From Fibrisoma montanum (GTDB lineage Bacteria; Bacteroidota; Bacteroidia; Cytophagales; Spirosomataceae), in the NCBI RefSeq assembly GCF_003583365.1, contig NZ_QXED01000017.1, positions 1-64,000 of the forward strand: 64,000 bases of DNA, written 5' to 3'. Made by a program: the position numbers and the translations under genes. Shown in pieces: positions 26,027-34,654 of this stretch. Below the pieces are notes generated by a model that did no database searches, was not told the origin of the DNA, and saw nothing but the letters and a program-made list of their open reading frames with translations. The stretch's first letter is position 1, and every line of letters starts with the position of its first letter.

Positions 26027-26896
26027 ATGGAAGACACAACACCAAGCTGGGTGGATCGGCATGAGTATCCGTTTCAATCACGGTATCTGACAATCAATGG
26101 TAACCGACAGCATTATATCGACGTAGGCACGGGAGAGACGCTGGTCTTCGTACACGGGACTCCTTCCTGGAGTTTTGATTTCAGGAACGTAATTAAGACC
26201 CTTCAGCAGCGGTTTCGCTGTGTCGCTTTTGACCACATTGGGTTTGGCTTATCGGACAAGCCGGTTACCTATGCTTATTCTACGCTGAATCACAGCTTGA
26301 CCCTGGAAAAAGCGATAGATCAGCTTCAGTTGACCAATATTACGTTGATCATGCATGACTTTGGAGGCCCGATTGGCTTCCGTTATGCGTTAGAGCACCA
26401 ACAACAAATACGTAAGCTTGTAGTTCTAAACTCCTGGCTTTGGAGTAATCAAGACGATGCAGCTTTTCGACAAATTCAAGCCGTGCTTCGCAGTCCACTG
26501 TTGCCATTTTTATACCGGTACCTGAACTTCTCCCCTCGTTTTTTACTACCTGCATCATTTGGTCAGCGAAAGCTTACGAGGAAGCTTAGAGATCAGTACA
26601 TACATCCCTTTCGTAAGCTTGCAGATCGTAGTGGTCCTTTGGCTTTCGCCCGTTCTTTAGCCAATGATCAGGCTTGGTTTGACCAGTTATGGCAACAGCG
26701 TGGTCGACTTGAAAACACACCTATGCTTCTGATATGGGGATTAATGGATAAGCTAATCAAGGCCACTCAATTGCTTAAGTTTCAAAGCGGTTTCCCACAG
26801 GCTCAAGTCTACGAACTGCCCTTAAGCGGCCATTTTCCGCAGGAAGAATACCCTAACGAGGTGGCCGAAGCCATTTCTTCGTTCATGAATGGCTAA
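26027..26896 (+). CDS. Alpha/beta hydrolase, haloalkane dehalogenase-like
   Basis: A 289-aa soluble hydrolase. The oxyanion HGTPSWSFDF motif (about 44-53) is followed by the nucleophile elbow HDFGGP (Asp, about residue 110), an Asp nucleophile as in haloalkane dehalogenases and epoxide hydrolases. A lid region follows. An acid candidate lies in WGLMDKL and the catalytic His in SGHFPQEE. The substrate may be a haloalkane or another small ester or epoxide. The pair with the upstream Crp/Fnr regulator has lower GC than its neighbours, which may indicate acquisition. Confidence 0.8.
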   Translation: MEDTTPSWVDRHEYPFQSRYLTINGNRQHYIDVGTGETLVFVHGTPSWSFDFRNVIKTLQQRFRCVAFDHIGFGLSDKPVTYAYSTLNHSLTLEKAIDQLQLTNITLIMHDFGGPIGFRYALEHQQQIRKLVVLNSWLWSNQDDAAFRQIQAVLRSPLLPFLYRYLNFSPRFLLPASFGQRKLTRKLRDQYIHPFRKLADRSGPLAFARSLANDQAWFDQLWQQRGRLENTPMLLIWGLMDKLIKATQLLKFQSGFPQAQVYELPLSGHFPQEEYPNEVAEAISSFMNG

Positions 26897-27413
26897 GGTT
26901 GGTGCACAGTAAATTAAAATAAATCGTTGCTGAAAAGTACCTGGATGTGGTCAGTGCATAAAAAGCCGCGGTATCCGCACTGGGTTGCTGTGAGGTAATC
27001 AGGCTAATGGATCGGCAATCCTGTACCTTCCCTCCCTAATTCTGTACTAATTCGTGCACTGTAACGGCTACAAATGTAAACGAAAGCATGAGCAGCGGGG
27101 AGCCGGTACCGGTTGAGAAAAGCCGGTGAGTGGGTCTTTGCCGGAACGCTCAACCAGAAAGGCAGCTTTCAGTTCACGGCCGAGCAGGTTGGCGGCAACA
27201 CCATCCTGGCGCAGATCATCCGCATGGTGCAGGAAGCGCACGGCCAACACAAAATAGAGTAAGTCCACACATTCTCTAGGCCAGAAAGCCTTATTTATCG
27301 CAAAAAGGGTAGCTTTGTTAGGGACTTTCTTTTCGCCTATCCACTTAACAAGCAGATAGTGCTCATCTGTTTACACTCTTCGTGAAAAGTAAATACAAGC
27401 GAGCCGTTTCAGT
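26897..27413. other. Intergenic region containing a copA remnant
   Basis: A 517-base region without an intact gene. Its middle (26985-27240) is a rearranged copy of the copA promoter and of an internal part of copA. After 27240 the sequence is AT-rich and leads into the hybrid sensor gene. No -7 box of full consensus was found before 27414. Confidence 0.6.
26985..27240 (+). pseudogene. Truncated duplicate of copA (promoter plus internal fragment)
   Basis: Bases 26985-27072 are nearly identical to the copA upstream region at 36172-36256. At about 27080 the sequence jumps to a part nearly identical to copA 37257-37420, encoding SGEPVPVEK through IIRMVQEA, the actuator-domain region. About 1 kb of copA is missing between the two parts and the rest of the gene is missing after 27240. 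Two A residues are lost in the GAGAAAA run, so even this piece is frameshifted. The -7 box TACCTTTG of the true copA promoter reads TACAAATG here. It is a decayed remnant, and it forms a direct repeat with the copA promoter 9.2 kb away. Confidence 0.88.
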
Positions 27414-30400
27414 ATGAGCAAATACATGATTCCTAGTGCGCGTGTATTATTTTTTCTGCTCATCACGCTGGCCTTAACCCCTTGGGTAGGAGCTCAGTCG
27501 GTTCCTTTACCCCAGCCCCAGGTCATCACCGACCGCCAGGGGCTACCCCAGGCCTTTGTGCCGTCTATTCTTCAGGACAAACAGGGCTTTATCTGGGTCG
27601 CCACCCGCGATGGCCTTTGTCGCTACGACGGCCATAAGTTTAAAGTCTTTCAACCCGACCCCGACGGGCGGCCCTCGCTTTCCTTTGCCGGGCTAGACCA
27701 GATTGAGATGGACCGACACGGGCGCATCTGGGTTGTTTCCGAGCGGAAGGATATTGATATTTTCGACCCACGGACCGAAACGTTTACCAATTTTTCTCGG
27801 CTGGCTGCTTTTCGCCGTCTGATCAAACCCGGTGTAGGATTTTCGTTATTCATAGACCGAAAGGATCGACTCTGGCTCAGGACCAATAAAGGCGTCCTTT
27901 GCTGGGACGTCAACAAAAAACAGGGACGCTGGTTTCGGCACCAGGATCAGCAAGCAGCATCGATCAGCAGCGATGCCGTGTACGACGTGTCGGAAGGAGC
28001 CGATGGGACGATCTGGCTGGCCACCGCGAACGGCCTGGATCGCTTTGAGGAAGCCACGCTTAGTTTTACGCACCTGCGGCACCAGCCGGGCAATACTCAG
28101 TCAGTACCTGAGAACGCGTTTTCCGCTGTACGTTTACGGCCAACCGGAGAACTCGTGCTCTTTTCCCAGCATTATCTCACCCTGCTAAAGCCACGTACTG
28201 GTCAGACACGTTCTTACCGCTTGCCGGTTAAGGGAACCGAACTGGTTGTTGTTCACGTCGCCATCAATCAGCAGGGAATGGTTTATTTCCAGCAGAATAA
28301 TACCCTGTATCGCTTTACGGACCAGCAGGGCATCCAGATCATTACCCACTGGGAACAGGGAAACGATGCCTGTCGTGCGTTGATCATCGATCGAACAAAT
28401 GTATTATGGGTAGGTACGGCTGGAGCTGGTATCCGCACTTACGACCTACAGCCGCCCCCCTTTCGGAAACGCCCATACCGGCAGAGCTTTTATCAGGATC
28501 TGCTTACCAACGATTCGCTGGGACTGCCCCCTATTTCCCAGTCGGCGAGGGCTAGGTTAAGCAAGTTGAGTAGCTATAACTTTCGCTCGACCTTCGATAC
28601 GGCAGGTCGCTTCTGGTTTAACGTAGGCACTTCGGATCTATACCGGCTGGATCGGAAAACAGGGCAGACTGAGCATTTTCCGCTGCCGATTACCTTCCGC
28701 TGGGAAACGACGGTATCCATACCCTGTCCGATGACGACCGATTCGGAGGGACGCGTTTGGGCAATTAATGGTTCATCCGCGTTCTGGTTTGATGAAAAAA
28801 AGAGGCAATGGATTCCATTACATTATTCGATAGCTATCCAGCCCCACTATCTAATCACTGAAGTAGTGGTCGATAGAGAAGCTTTTTGGCTAGCCAGTCA
28901 GACCAACGGGCTCTGGCGGGTCGACCGCCACAATGGCGAGGTCCGGCAATTTGTCAACCGCCCCGGCGATACCACCTCCCTGAGCAGCAATTCGCTCTAC
29001 TGCCTGTCGGCCGATCCCGACGACGCCAACCGGTTGTGGATCGGCACCTTTGGCAGTGGGTTGTGTCTGTTCGATAAACGAACGGGACGGTTTCGCCGGT
29101 TTACCCAGGCTACTGGTTTGCCCAACAATGTCATCTACTCGGTAAAACCAGACCAATCTGGGTATTTGTGGGTGGGAACCAACAAAGGCCTGTGCCGGAT
29201 GAACCGCCAGACGTTTACCACCCAGACCTTTACGCGGGATGACGGCATCATGGCCGATGAGTTCAACCGCAACCACTACGTCCGGTTCCCCGAAGGAAAC
29301 ATCCTGATGGGCGGTCTGGAAGGGTTTACCCTGTTCAATCCCCGGCAGATTGGCCAGGACACCTTTGAACCCCGGGTTGAGCTGACTGAACTCCAGGTGA
29401 ATAACCAACTCATTCAGCCCGATCGGCCAGCACCCGACGGCCGGGACAACACTACATCGGTCAACCGCTCCGCTGAGGGAACCTCTGTTCTGGGCCGGTT
29501 ACCCATCCAGGCGACCGATCAGCTCACCCTAACTCATGACCAGAACTACCTGACCATCCGCTTTACGGCCCTGCAATTCAACCAACCCGTCAAGAATCGG
29601 TACCGCTACCGGTTGGCAGGCTTGGAAGAAGCCTGGAAAGAAACCGACCGGCCCGAGGCCGCTTACACCAGCCTGCCGCCGGGCCACTACGGGCTGATTA
29701 TCAATGCGGCCAATACGTCCGGAAAATGGAGTCCGTACGTGCGCAAGCTGGCTATCACCATCCAGCCCCCCTTCTGGGCCACCTGGTGGGCCATTGTGCT
29801 TTATTGCCTGATCGGTTTGAGCATGGCCTGGGCTTTACTCCAGGTTTACCTGAATCGAATCCGACTCAACCAGACCATTCAGCTCCGTCAGCAGGAAGCC
29901 GACCAATTGCGGGCTGTCAATACGATCAAGACCAACTTCTTTACGAACATTACCCACGAGTTTCGCACTCCCTTGACGCTGATTCTGGGGCCCGCCGAAC
30001 AGCTGATGAGTCAGGAAATCGAACCCAAAAACCGCCGGCGTTTAGTTCAAACGATTGAACAGAATGCGCATCAGCTGCTGAGCCTGATCAATCAACTGCT
30101 GGATCTGTCCAAGCTGGAAGCCAGCGTCATGCCCATTCATGAGTCGAGAGGAAACCTTACCGAATTCATCCGGTACTGGCTGAACCCCTTAACCGACCAG
30201 GCCACCGCTCAGGGACTTAGCCTAACGTTTACGTCTGAGGTCACGGGCGACTACTGGTTCGATGCCGAGAAGCTGGAACGGATTGTGTACAACCTGACGG
30301 CCAATGCGCTGAAATTTACCAAAGCGGGCACCATTACCGTTGCCTTGACGGAAGCCCCGGAACGTATCCGGCTCACGGTTACCGATACCGGTGTCGGCAT

Positions 30401-31472
30401 ACCGGCTCAGCACCTGGCTCACATCTTCGACCGCTTTTATCAGGTCGGTGATACGGCATTCCAGCCGCGGTCGGCTGATGATACAACGAGTACACCCGGC
30501 ACGGGTATCGGTCTGGCCTTGGTTCAGGAACTGGTTCAATTGCAGGGAGGGGAAATTTCTGTTAAGAGTCAGATAAAGCAGGGCACTACGTTCGTCGTCG
30601 AGTTGCCGTACAAACGGGCAGAGGGTACGGGGCTGGGGGCGGCTGGGAGCATGGGGCATGAGGTGACGAATGGTACAGAAACAGCCAATGCCAACTCGTC
30701 GGAACACCCCAACCTTGCACCCCATGCTGAATTACTGGTTGTAGAAGACAATGATGAACTGGCCCAGTTTATCATCGACAGTTTGCCTTCACACTACCGC
30801 ATTCGCCGGGCCGTCAACGGACAGGATGGACTCAAAAAAGCGCTGGAGCAGGAGCCCGATCTGATCCTCTCGGATGTGATGATGCCCCTGATGGATGGCT
30901 TTACCCTCTGCAACCAGTTGAAAACGGATCTCCGTACCAGCCATATACCCATCATCCTGCTGACGGCCAAGTCGTCGGTCGAGAATAGGCTGGCAGGGCT
31001 CTCGCTGGGAGCCGATGATTACCTGACCAAGCCCTTTCAACTCGCCGAACTGCAACTACGAGTGCGCAATCAACTGGTTAGCAAACAGCGGCAGCGGGAG
31101 TGGGTGCAGGTTAGTCTGCGTAACCCCGATTCGGCCGCGCCATCGGCCGAACCGACAGACCCGTTTCTCCTCCGCATGTATACTCTGTTTGAAGCCAACC
31201 TGAGCGATGCCGGTTTTGGCCTTGAGCAGATGATGAGTGAACTGGGTATGAGCCGCACCAGCCTATTCCGCAAAGTGAAAGCCCTGACTGGCCTGACCGC
31301 TCATGAACTCTTGCGCAACTACCGCCTGAAACAAGCCGCCCGGCTCCTGCGGACCGGCATATCGGTGAGTGAAACAGCCTTTCAGGTGGGTTTCGAGAGT
31401 CCGGCCTACTTCAGCAAGTGTTTTCGGGAGCTGTATCAGGTGAGTCCCAGCGACTTTATCACCCAAGGCTGA
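27414..31472 (+). CDS. Hybrid two-component system protein (propeller sensor, kinase, receiver, AraC output)
   Basis: A 1352-aa one-protein two-component system. A signal peptide (to about 27) precedes a periplasmic two-propeller sensor of reg_prop repeats (about 40-660; DKQGFIWVATRDGLCRYDG, SGYLWVGTNKGLCRMN). Next come a Y_Y_Y domain (about 690-780), a membrane helix (about 787-812), HisKA with His848 (THEFRTP), HATPase (GTGIGLALVQELV), a receiver with Asp1154 (DLILSDVMMP) and a C-terminal AraC domain (about 1250-1350). Such proteins usually control carbohydrate loci beside susCD. Here the neighbours are redox and PLP enzymes, and two downstream promoters share an AraC-like double site. A G-rich palindromic tract forms the linker around residues 1070-1105. 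Confidence 0.93.
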   Translation: MSKYMIPSARVLFFLLITLALTPWVGAQSVPLPQPQVITDRQGLPQAFVPSILQDKQGFIWVATRDGLCRYDGHKFKVFQPDPDGRPSLSFAGLDQIEMDRHGRIWVVSERKDIDIFDPRTETFTNFSRLAAFRRLIKPGVGFSLFIDRKDRLWLRTNKGVLCWDVNKKQGRWFRHQDQQAASISSDAVYDVSEGADGTIWLATANGLDRFEEATLSFTHLRHQPGNTQSVPENAFSAVRLRPTGELVLFSQHYLTLLKPRTGQTRSYRLPVKGTELVVVHVAINQQGMVYFQQNNTLYRFTDQQGIQIITHWEQGNDACRALIIDRTNVLWVGTAGAGIRTYDLQPPPFRKRPYRQSFYQDLLTNDSLGLPPISQSARARLSKLSSYNFRSTFDTAGRFWFNVGTSDLYRLDRKTGQTEHFPLPITFRWETTVSIPCPMTTDSEGRVWAINGSSAFWFDEKKRQWIPLHYSIAIQPHYLITEVVVDREAFWLASQTNGLWRVDRHNGEVRQFVNRPGDTTSLSSNSLYCLSADPDDANRLWIGTFGSGLCLFDKRTGRFRRFTQATGLPNNVIYSVKPDQSGYLWVGTNKGLCRMNRQTFTTQTFTRDDGIMADEFNRNHYVRFPEGNILMGGLEGFTLFNPRQIGQDTFEPRVELTELQVNNQLIQPDRPAPDGRDNTTSVNRSAEGTSVLGRLPIQATDQLTLTHDQNYLTIRFTALQFNQPVKNRYRYRLAGLEEAWKETDRPEAAYTSLPPGHYGLIINAANTSGKWSPYVRKLAITIQPPFWATWWAIVLYCLIGLSMAWALLQVYLNRIRLNQTIQLRQQEADQLRAVNTIKTNFFTNITHEFRTPLTLILGPAEQLMSQEIEPKNRRRLVQTIEQNAHQLLSLINQLLDLSKLEASVMPIHESRGNLTEFIRYWLNPLTDQATAQGLSLTFTSEVTGDYWFDAEKLERIVYNLTANALKFTKAGTITVALTEAPERIRLTVTDTGVGIPAQHLAHIFDRFYQVGDTAFQPRSADDTTSTPGTGIGLALVQELVQLQGGEISVKSQIKQGTTFVVELPYKRAEGTGLGAAGSMGHEVTNGTETANANSSEHPNLAPHAELLVVEDNDELAQFIIDSLPSHYRIRRAVNGQDGLKKALEQEPDLILSDVMMPLMDGFTLCNQLKTDLRTSHIPIILLTAKSSVENRLAGLSLGADDYLTKPFQLAELQLRVRNQLVSKQRQREWVQVSLRNPDSAAPSAEPTDPFLLRMYTLFEANLSDAGFGLEQMMSELGMSRTSLFRKVKALTGLTAHELLRNYRLKQAARLLRTGISVSETAFQVGFESPAYFSKCFRELYQVSPSDFITQG
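30622..30728 (+). repeat. G-rich/C-rich inverted repeat in the hybrid sensor linker
   Basis: A G-rich run (30622-30663) and a C-rich run (30706-30728) flank a short middle part. AGCATGGGG (30648-30656) is exactly complementary to CCCCATGCT (30720-30728). It encodes the Gly/Ala/Asn-rich linker between the HATPase and receiver domains. It resembles the intergenic G-rich element at 5-110. Confidence 0.55.
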
Positions 31473-31522
31473 GTGGGTAACCTTCCCCCGTATTTTTTAT
31501 AGAATCCTCATTTTAGCCAAAA

Positions 31523-31589
31523 TGGACCATTTGTTATTGCATTTGGACCATTTGTTATCGTTCCTGGGGCTACCTGCCGCCTACTTTTG
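31523..31589 (+). promoter_or_regulatory. Double operator and promoter of the cytochrome gene
   Basis: Two direct copies of TGGACCATTTGTTATYG lie at 31523-31539 and 31544-31560: 17-base sites, 4-base spacer, 21-base period. After 21 further bases comes TACTTTTG (31582-31589), a perfect -7 box. The same arrangement with identical spacing occurs at 34502-34568. Paired 17-base direct repeats with a 21-base period are the geometry bound by AraC-type proteins, so the adjacent hybrid sensor is the likely activator. Confidence 0.8.
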
Positions 31590-31646
31590 AGCCAGTCTTT
31601 CGGTAAGGAAAACCAATGCGTTTCCACGTAATCAGTTGCCATCACT

Positions 31647-32519
31647 ATGTTGAAAAAAAGCCTTAAATGGACCGGTATTGTACTCGGTAGCCTGGTTCTC
31701 ATGCTTCTTGTCTTTTATGGTATCGTATACGTCCAGACTGAAGCGAGCATTAACAAGGTCTACCAGGTACAACTCCAGCATCTAACCATTCCCGACGACT
31801 CAGCCTCGTACATTGCTGGTCGCCACATTGCCGAAATCCGGGGGTGTGTGGGTTGTCATGGTGCCGACCTGGCTACGGGTGAAGTATTTGCCGACGAAAG
31901 TTCACCCATTGGCTACATCCAGGCGTCGAATATCACGTCTGGCAAGGGTGGCATTCAATACACCGATGAGGACTGGATTCGGGCGTTGCGACACGGCCTG
32001 GGAAAAGACAACAAACCGCTTTGGTTCATGCCCTCACACGAGATCTATGGCTTGTCGAACCAGGATATGGCAGCCCTGATCTGTTACGTCAAACAGCAGC
32101 CGCCGGTCGATAAAGCGACTCCGCCAAAGTCGATCAGGCCACTGGGACGGATTCTTACATATCTGGGTGAGTTTCCGTTGCTGCCCGCCGAAGAAATCGA
32201 CCATAACGCCACCTATGTAGACGACGTCAAACTGGCCATCAATGCCGATTACGGAAAATACCTGGCCGTTACGTGTACTGGTTGTCACTCGGCCAGTTTC
32301 AAAGGGGGGCCTTCCCGTTCGCCTGAACAGCCACCCATTCCCGACATTTCATCGACCGGCCACCCGGGCAAATGGACCCAGCAGGAATTTGTTCAGGTGT
32401 TTCGTACCGGCAAAACGCCCGAAGGACGGATACTGAGCAAGTATATGCCGATTAAATCCTTTCCGTATTCCGACGATGAATTGAAATCGATTTACCTGTT
32501 TCTGCATGATTTGAAGTGA
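31647..32519 (+). CDS. Membrane-anchored diheme cytochrome c
   Basis: A 290-aa protein with an N-terminal membrane anchor (about 8-30: TGIVLGSLVLMLLVFYGIVY). It has two CXXCH heme sites: CVGCH (near residue 70) and CTGCH (near 212). Each is followed by a small helical cytochrome domain with candidate Met ligands (LWFMPSHEI, YMPIKSFP). It should carry electrons on the periplasmic side of the inner membrane. It is first in a three-gene run with a PLP enzyme and an SDR, driven by a double-operator promoter about 60 bases upstream. Its electron donor and acceptor are unknown. Confidence 0.88.
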   Translation: MLKKSLKWTGIVLGSLVLMLLVFYGIVYVQTEASINKVYQVQLQHLTIPDDSASYIAGRHIAEIRGCVGCHGADLATGEVFADESSPIGYIQASNITSGKGGIQYTDEDWIRALRHGLGKDNKPLWFMPSHEIYGLSNQDMAALICYVKQQPPVDKATPPKSIRPLGRILTYLGEFPLLPAEEIDHNATYVDDVKLAINADYGKYLAVTCTGCHSASFKGGPSRSPEQPPIPDISSTGHPGKWTQQEFVQVFRTGKTPEGRILSKYMPIKSFPYSDDELKSIYLFLHDLK

Positions 32520-32604
32520 ACGAGAGGCCTGGCGGCCAGTCCGCTGGGCTATTCAGTAGCGTATGACTGACAGGTTATAGTGAACTCTGTATAAAGCTCA
32601 ATGT

Positions 32605-33720
32605 ATGCATCCTCTTCTCCTTTACCCTCAACGCTTTACGTATTCTGATGATACTTATCCAGCAACAGAAACGGCCCTGACACCCGCTGTTCAGAAAAAG
32701 TTTGAACGGCTCTGGCACCTGGTCGGCAACACGCCCATGCTGGAAGTTTGCTACACCGACCAGGGACAGCCCCGTTCGCTCTACGTAAAATGTGAGCAAT
32801 ACAACCTGACCGGCAGCATGAAAGACCGAATGGCGCTTCATGTTCTGCATCAGGCGTATCGGGAAGGCAGGATCAGACCGGGTGACCGTATTGTTGAAGC
32901 CACCAGCGGCAGTACGGGGATTGCCTTTTCGGCCATTGGGCAGGCGCTGGGCCACCCCGTTACCATTATCATGCCCGCCGGCGTCAGCCAGGAACGGATT
33001 GACATCATTCGGAGCCTGGGGGCCGATATCGTGCTGTTCACCAAAGAAGAAGGCGGTTTTATGAGCGCTATTCAACGGACGGAAGACATGGCGGCCTGCG
33101 ACCCATGCGTGTTTTTACCCCGCCAGTTCGCTAATACCGATAACATTGACGCCCACCGCCTGACTACGGGCCGGGAAATCTGGCTTCAGCTCGAGCGCGT
33201 TGACATCATACCGGATGCCTTCGTGGCCGGTGTCGGTACGGGGGGGACGGTGATGGGCGTAGGCCGTTACTTAAAATGCCGAAACGTCGACATTCGTATT
33301 CATCCGCTCGAACCCGCCGAATCGCCCACACTATCCGTAGGATATAAAACCGGAGCCCACCGGATTCAGGGCTTCTTTGACGAATTCGTACCCGATATTC
33401 TGCAATTAAACGAACTGGATCATGTCGTACAGGCCAACGATGGCGACGCTATCCTGATGGCCCAGAAACTGGCCCGGCAACTGGGTGTCGCGGTGGGCAT
33501 TTCGTCGGGCGCGAACCTGGTCGGAGCCATTAAGCTACAACGGGAAATGGGCCCCGAAGCCCGCGTGGTGACGGTTCTGTGCGATTGCAACAAAAAATAC
33601 CTGAGCACCGACCTGGTTCGTAAAGAACCGGTCAGACCAACGTATATCGCTCCCAACATCGAGTGCACGGATTATCGCCCCATCAGCCGCTTGTCAGTTG
33701 ACCGGCCGGGTATGTTGTAA
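32605..33720 (+). CDS. Cysteine-synthase-family PLP enzyme (beta-replacement)
   Basis: A 371-aa fold-type II PLP enzyme. It has VGNTPML near the N-terminus, the PLP Lys in NLTGSMKDRMA, the substrate loop TSGSTGIA, the phosphate loop GTGGTVMG and SSGANLVGA. These belong to the cysteine synthase / SbnA / cystathionine beta-synthase group. It is longer than CysK by an N-terminal stretch of about 35 residues and a C-terminal part with the VLCDCNKKYLS segment. The reaction is probably replacement of a leaving group on a serine derivative, but the nucleophile cannot be told. It lies 85 bases after the cytochrome gene, in the same orientation. Confidence 0.85.
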   Translation: MHPLLLYPQRFTYSDDTYPATETALTPAVQKKFERLWHLVGNTPMLEVCYTDQGQPRSLYVKCEQYNLTGSMKDRMALHVLHQAYREGRIRPGDRIVEATSGSTGIAFSAIGQALGHPVTIIMPAGVSQERIDIIRSLGADIVLFTKEEGGFMSAIQRTEDMAACDPCVFLPRQFANTDNIDAHRLTTGREIWLQLERVDIIPDAFVAGVGTGGTVMGVGRYLKCRNVDIRIHPLEPAESPTLSVGYKTGAHRIQGFFDEFVPDILQLNELDHVVQANDGDAILMAQKLARQLGVAVGISSGANLVGAIKLQREMGPEARVVTVLCDCNKKYLSTDLVRKEPVRPTYIAPNIECTDYRPISRLSVDRPGML

Positions 33721-33743
33721 CACTTAACGTTAACGTACTTAGT

Positions 33744-34427
33744 ATGAAAGCATTACTTATTGGAGCTTCGGGCACCATCGGCAAAGCCGTCGATTATCTC
33801 CTTACCAAGCAGGGGTTTACGCTTATCGGCGCATCCCGTTCTACACAGCCCAGCGTTGATTTCACCAGCCTGGCCAGCATCGATGCCTTTTACGAGCAAA
33901 TTGGTGAACTGGATGCTATTTTGCTCATTGGCGGTGATGCGGCCTTTGCCCCACTGGATCAATTGACCGATTCGCAGATTGAGCTGACGTTAGCGAGCAA
34001 GCTGATGGGCCAGATTAACATGGCCCGCCGGGGCATCGCCAGGCTACGGCCAAATGGCGTGTTGGTAATGACGGGAGGAATGCTGGCCTACGCGCCCTGG
34101 CCGGCAACGTCGATGGTGGCGATGGTCAATGCCGGTCTGGAAGGCTTTGTCCGGGCGGCTGCCCTGGATATGACTCTGGGGCGCAGGCTGGTGATTGTTC
34201 ACCCCCCGCTGGTGGCAGAAACCGCTGGTTTGTTCGGACTGGATGGCACCAGCTACCCAACAGCGGCCACCGTAGCCCAATCCTATCTGGAAGCCGTGGA
34301 GAGCGGCCGGAATGGAACGGCAGTTTTTGTGAGCGGGTACGCTCCTGCCAGCGACTCCGGCTTATCAAACAAGAACGCCGATGATCAGGACAGTCGTGAT
34401 TTCAGTCTGACCAACTACACTATCTAA
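33744..34427 (+). CDS. Short-chain dehydrogenase-like protein without the catalytic Tyr/Lys
   Basis: A 227-aa Rossmann protein with the nucleotide-binding GASGTIGKAV (7-16) and an SDR core. At the place where SDRs have YxxxK, aligned by PATSMVAMVNAGLEGF, the Tyr is Val and the Lys is Asn. It may bind NAD(P) without reducing a ketone, or have a changed active site. Some short SDRs of this type do lack the motif. It follows the PLP enzyme gene by 23 bases and is very likely in the same operon, so it may act on the same product. Confidence 0.8.
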   Translation: MKALLIGASGTIGKAVDYLLTKQGFTLIGASRSTQPSVDFTSLASIDAFYEQIGELDAILLIGGDAAFAPLDQLTDSQIELTLASKLMGQINMARRGIARLRPNGVLVMTGGMLAYAPWPATSMVAMVNAGLEGFVRAAALDMTLGRRLVIVHPPLVAETAGLFGLDGTSYPTAATVAQSYLEAVESGRNGTAVFVSGYAPASDSGLSNKNADDQDSRDFSLTNYTI

Positions 34428-34501
34428 ATCAACTGCCCACCACCTGAAACAGCCTTTGAAGACGGTCACGAGAGCCGTCAACGTATCGTTTTGGTTCAAA
34501 A

Positions 34502-34568
34502 TAGACCATTTGTTATCGCATTTGGATCATTTGTTATCGTCGGAGGGCAGCCTTGCCACCTACTTTTG
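34502..34568 (+). promoter_or_regulatory. Double operator and promoter of the propeller lipoprotein gene
   Basis: TAGACCATTTGTTATCG (34502-34518) and TGGATCATTTGTTATCG (34523-34539) are direct repeats with a 21-base period. After 21 bases comes TACTTTTG (34561-34568), a perfect -7 box. Layout and spacing are the same as at 31523-31589, which makes co-regulation very likely. Confidence 0.8.
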
Positions 34569-34654
34569 ACTCAGCTTCAGGCGCGGATTAAGGCCTTGTT
34601 TACCGGAGCAAACCAAGTCCGGTCCGACAACCCCATTCGCTTTTATCAATCAGT

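Noticed and set aside
27068-27268. Minus-strand 66-codon frame in the gap before the hybrid sensor.
   Set aside because: It is the antisense of the copA remnant, so it is not an independent gene.
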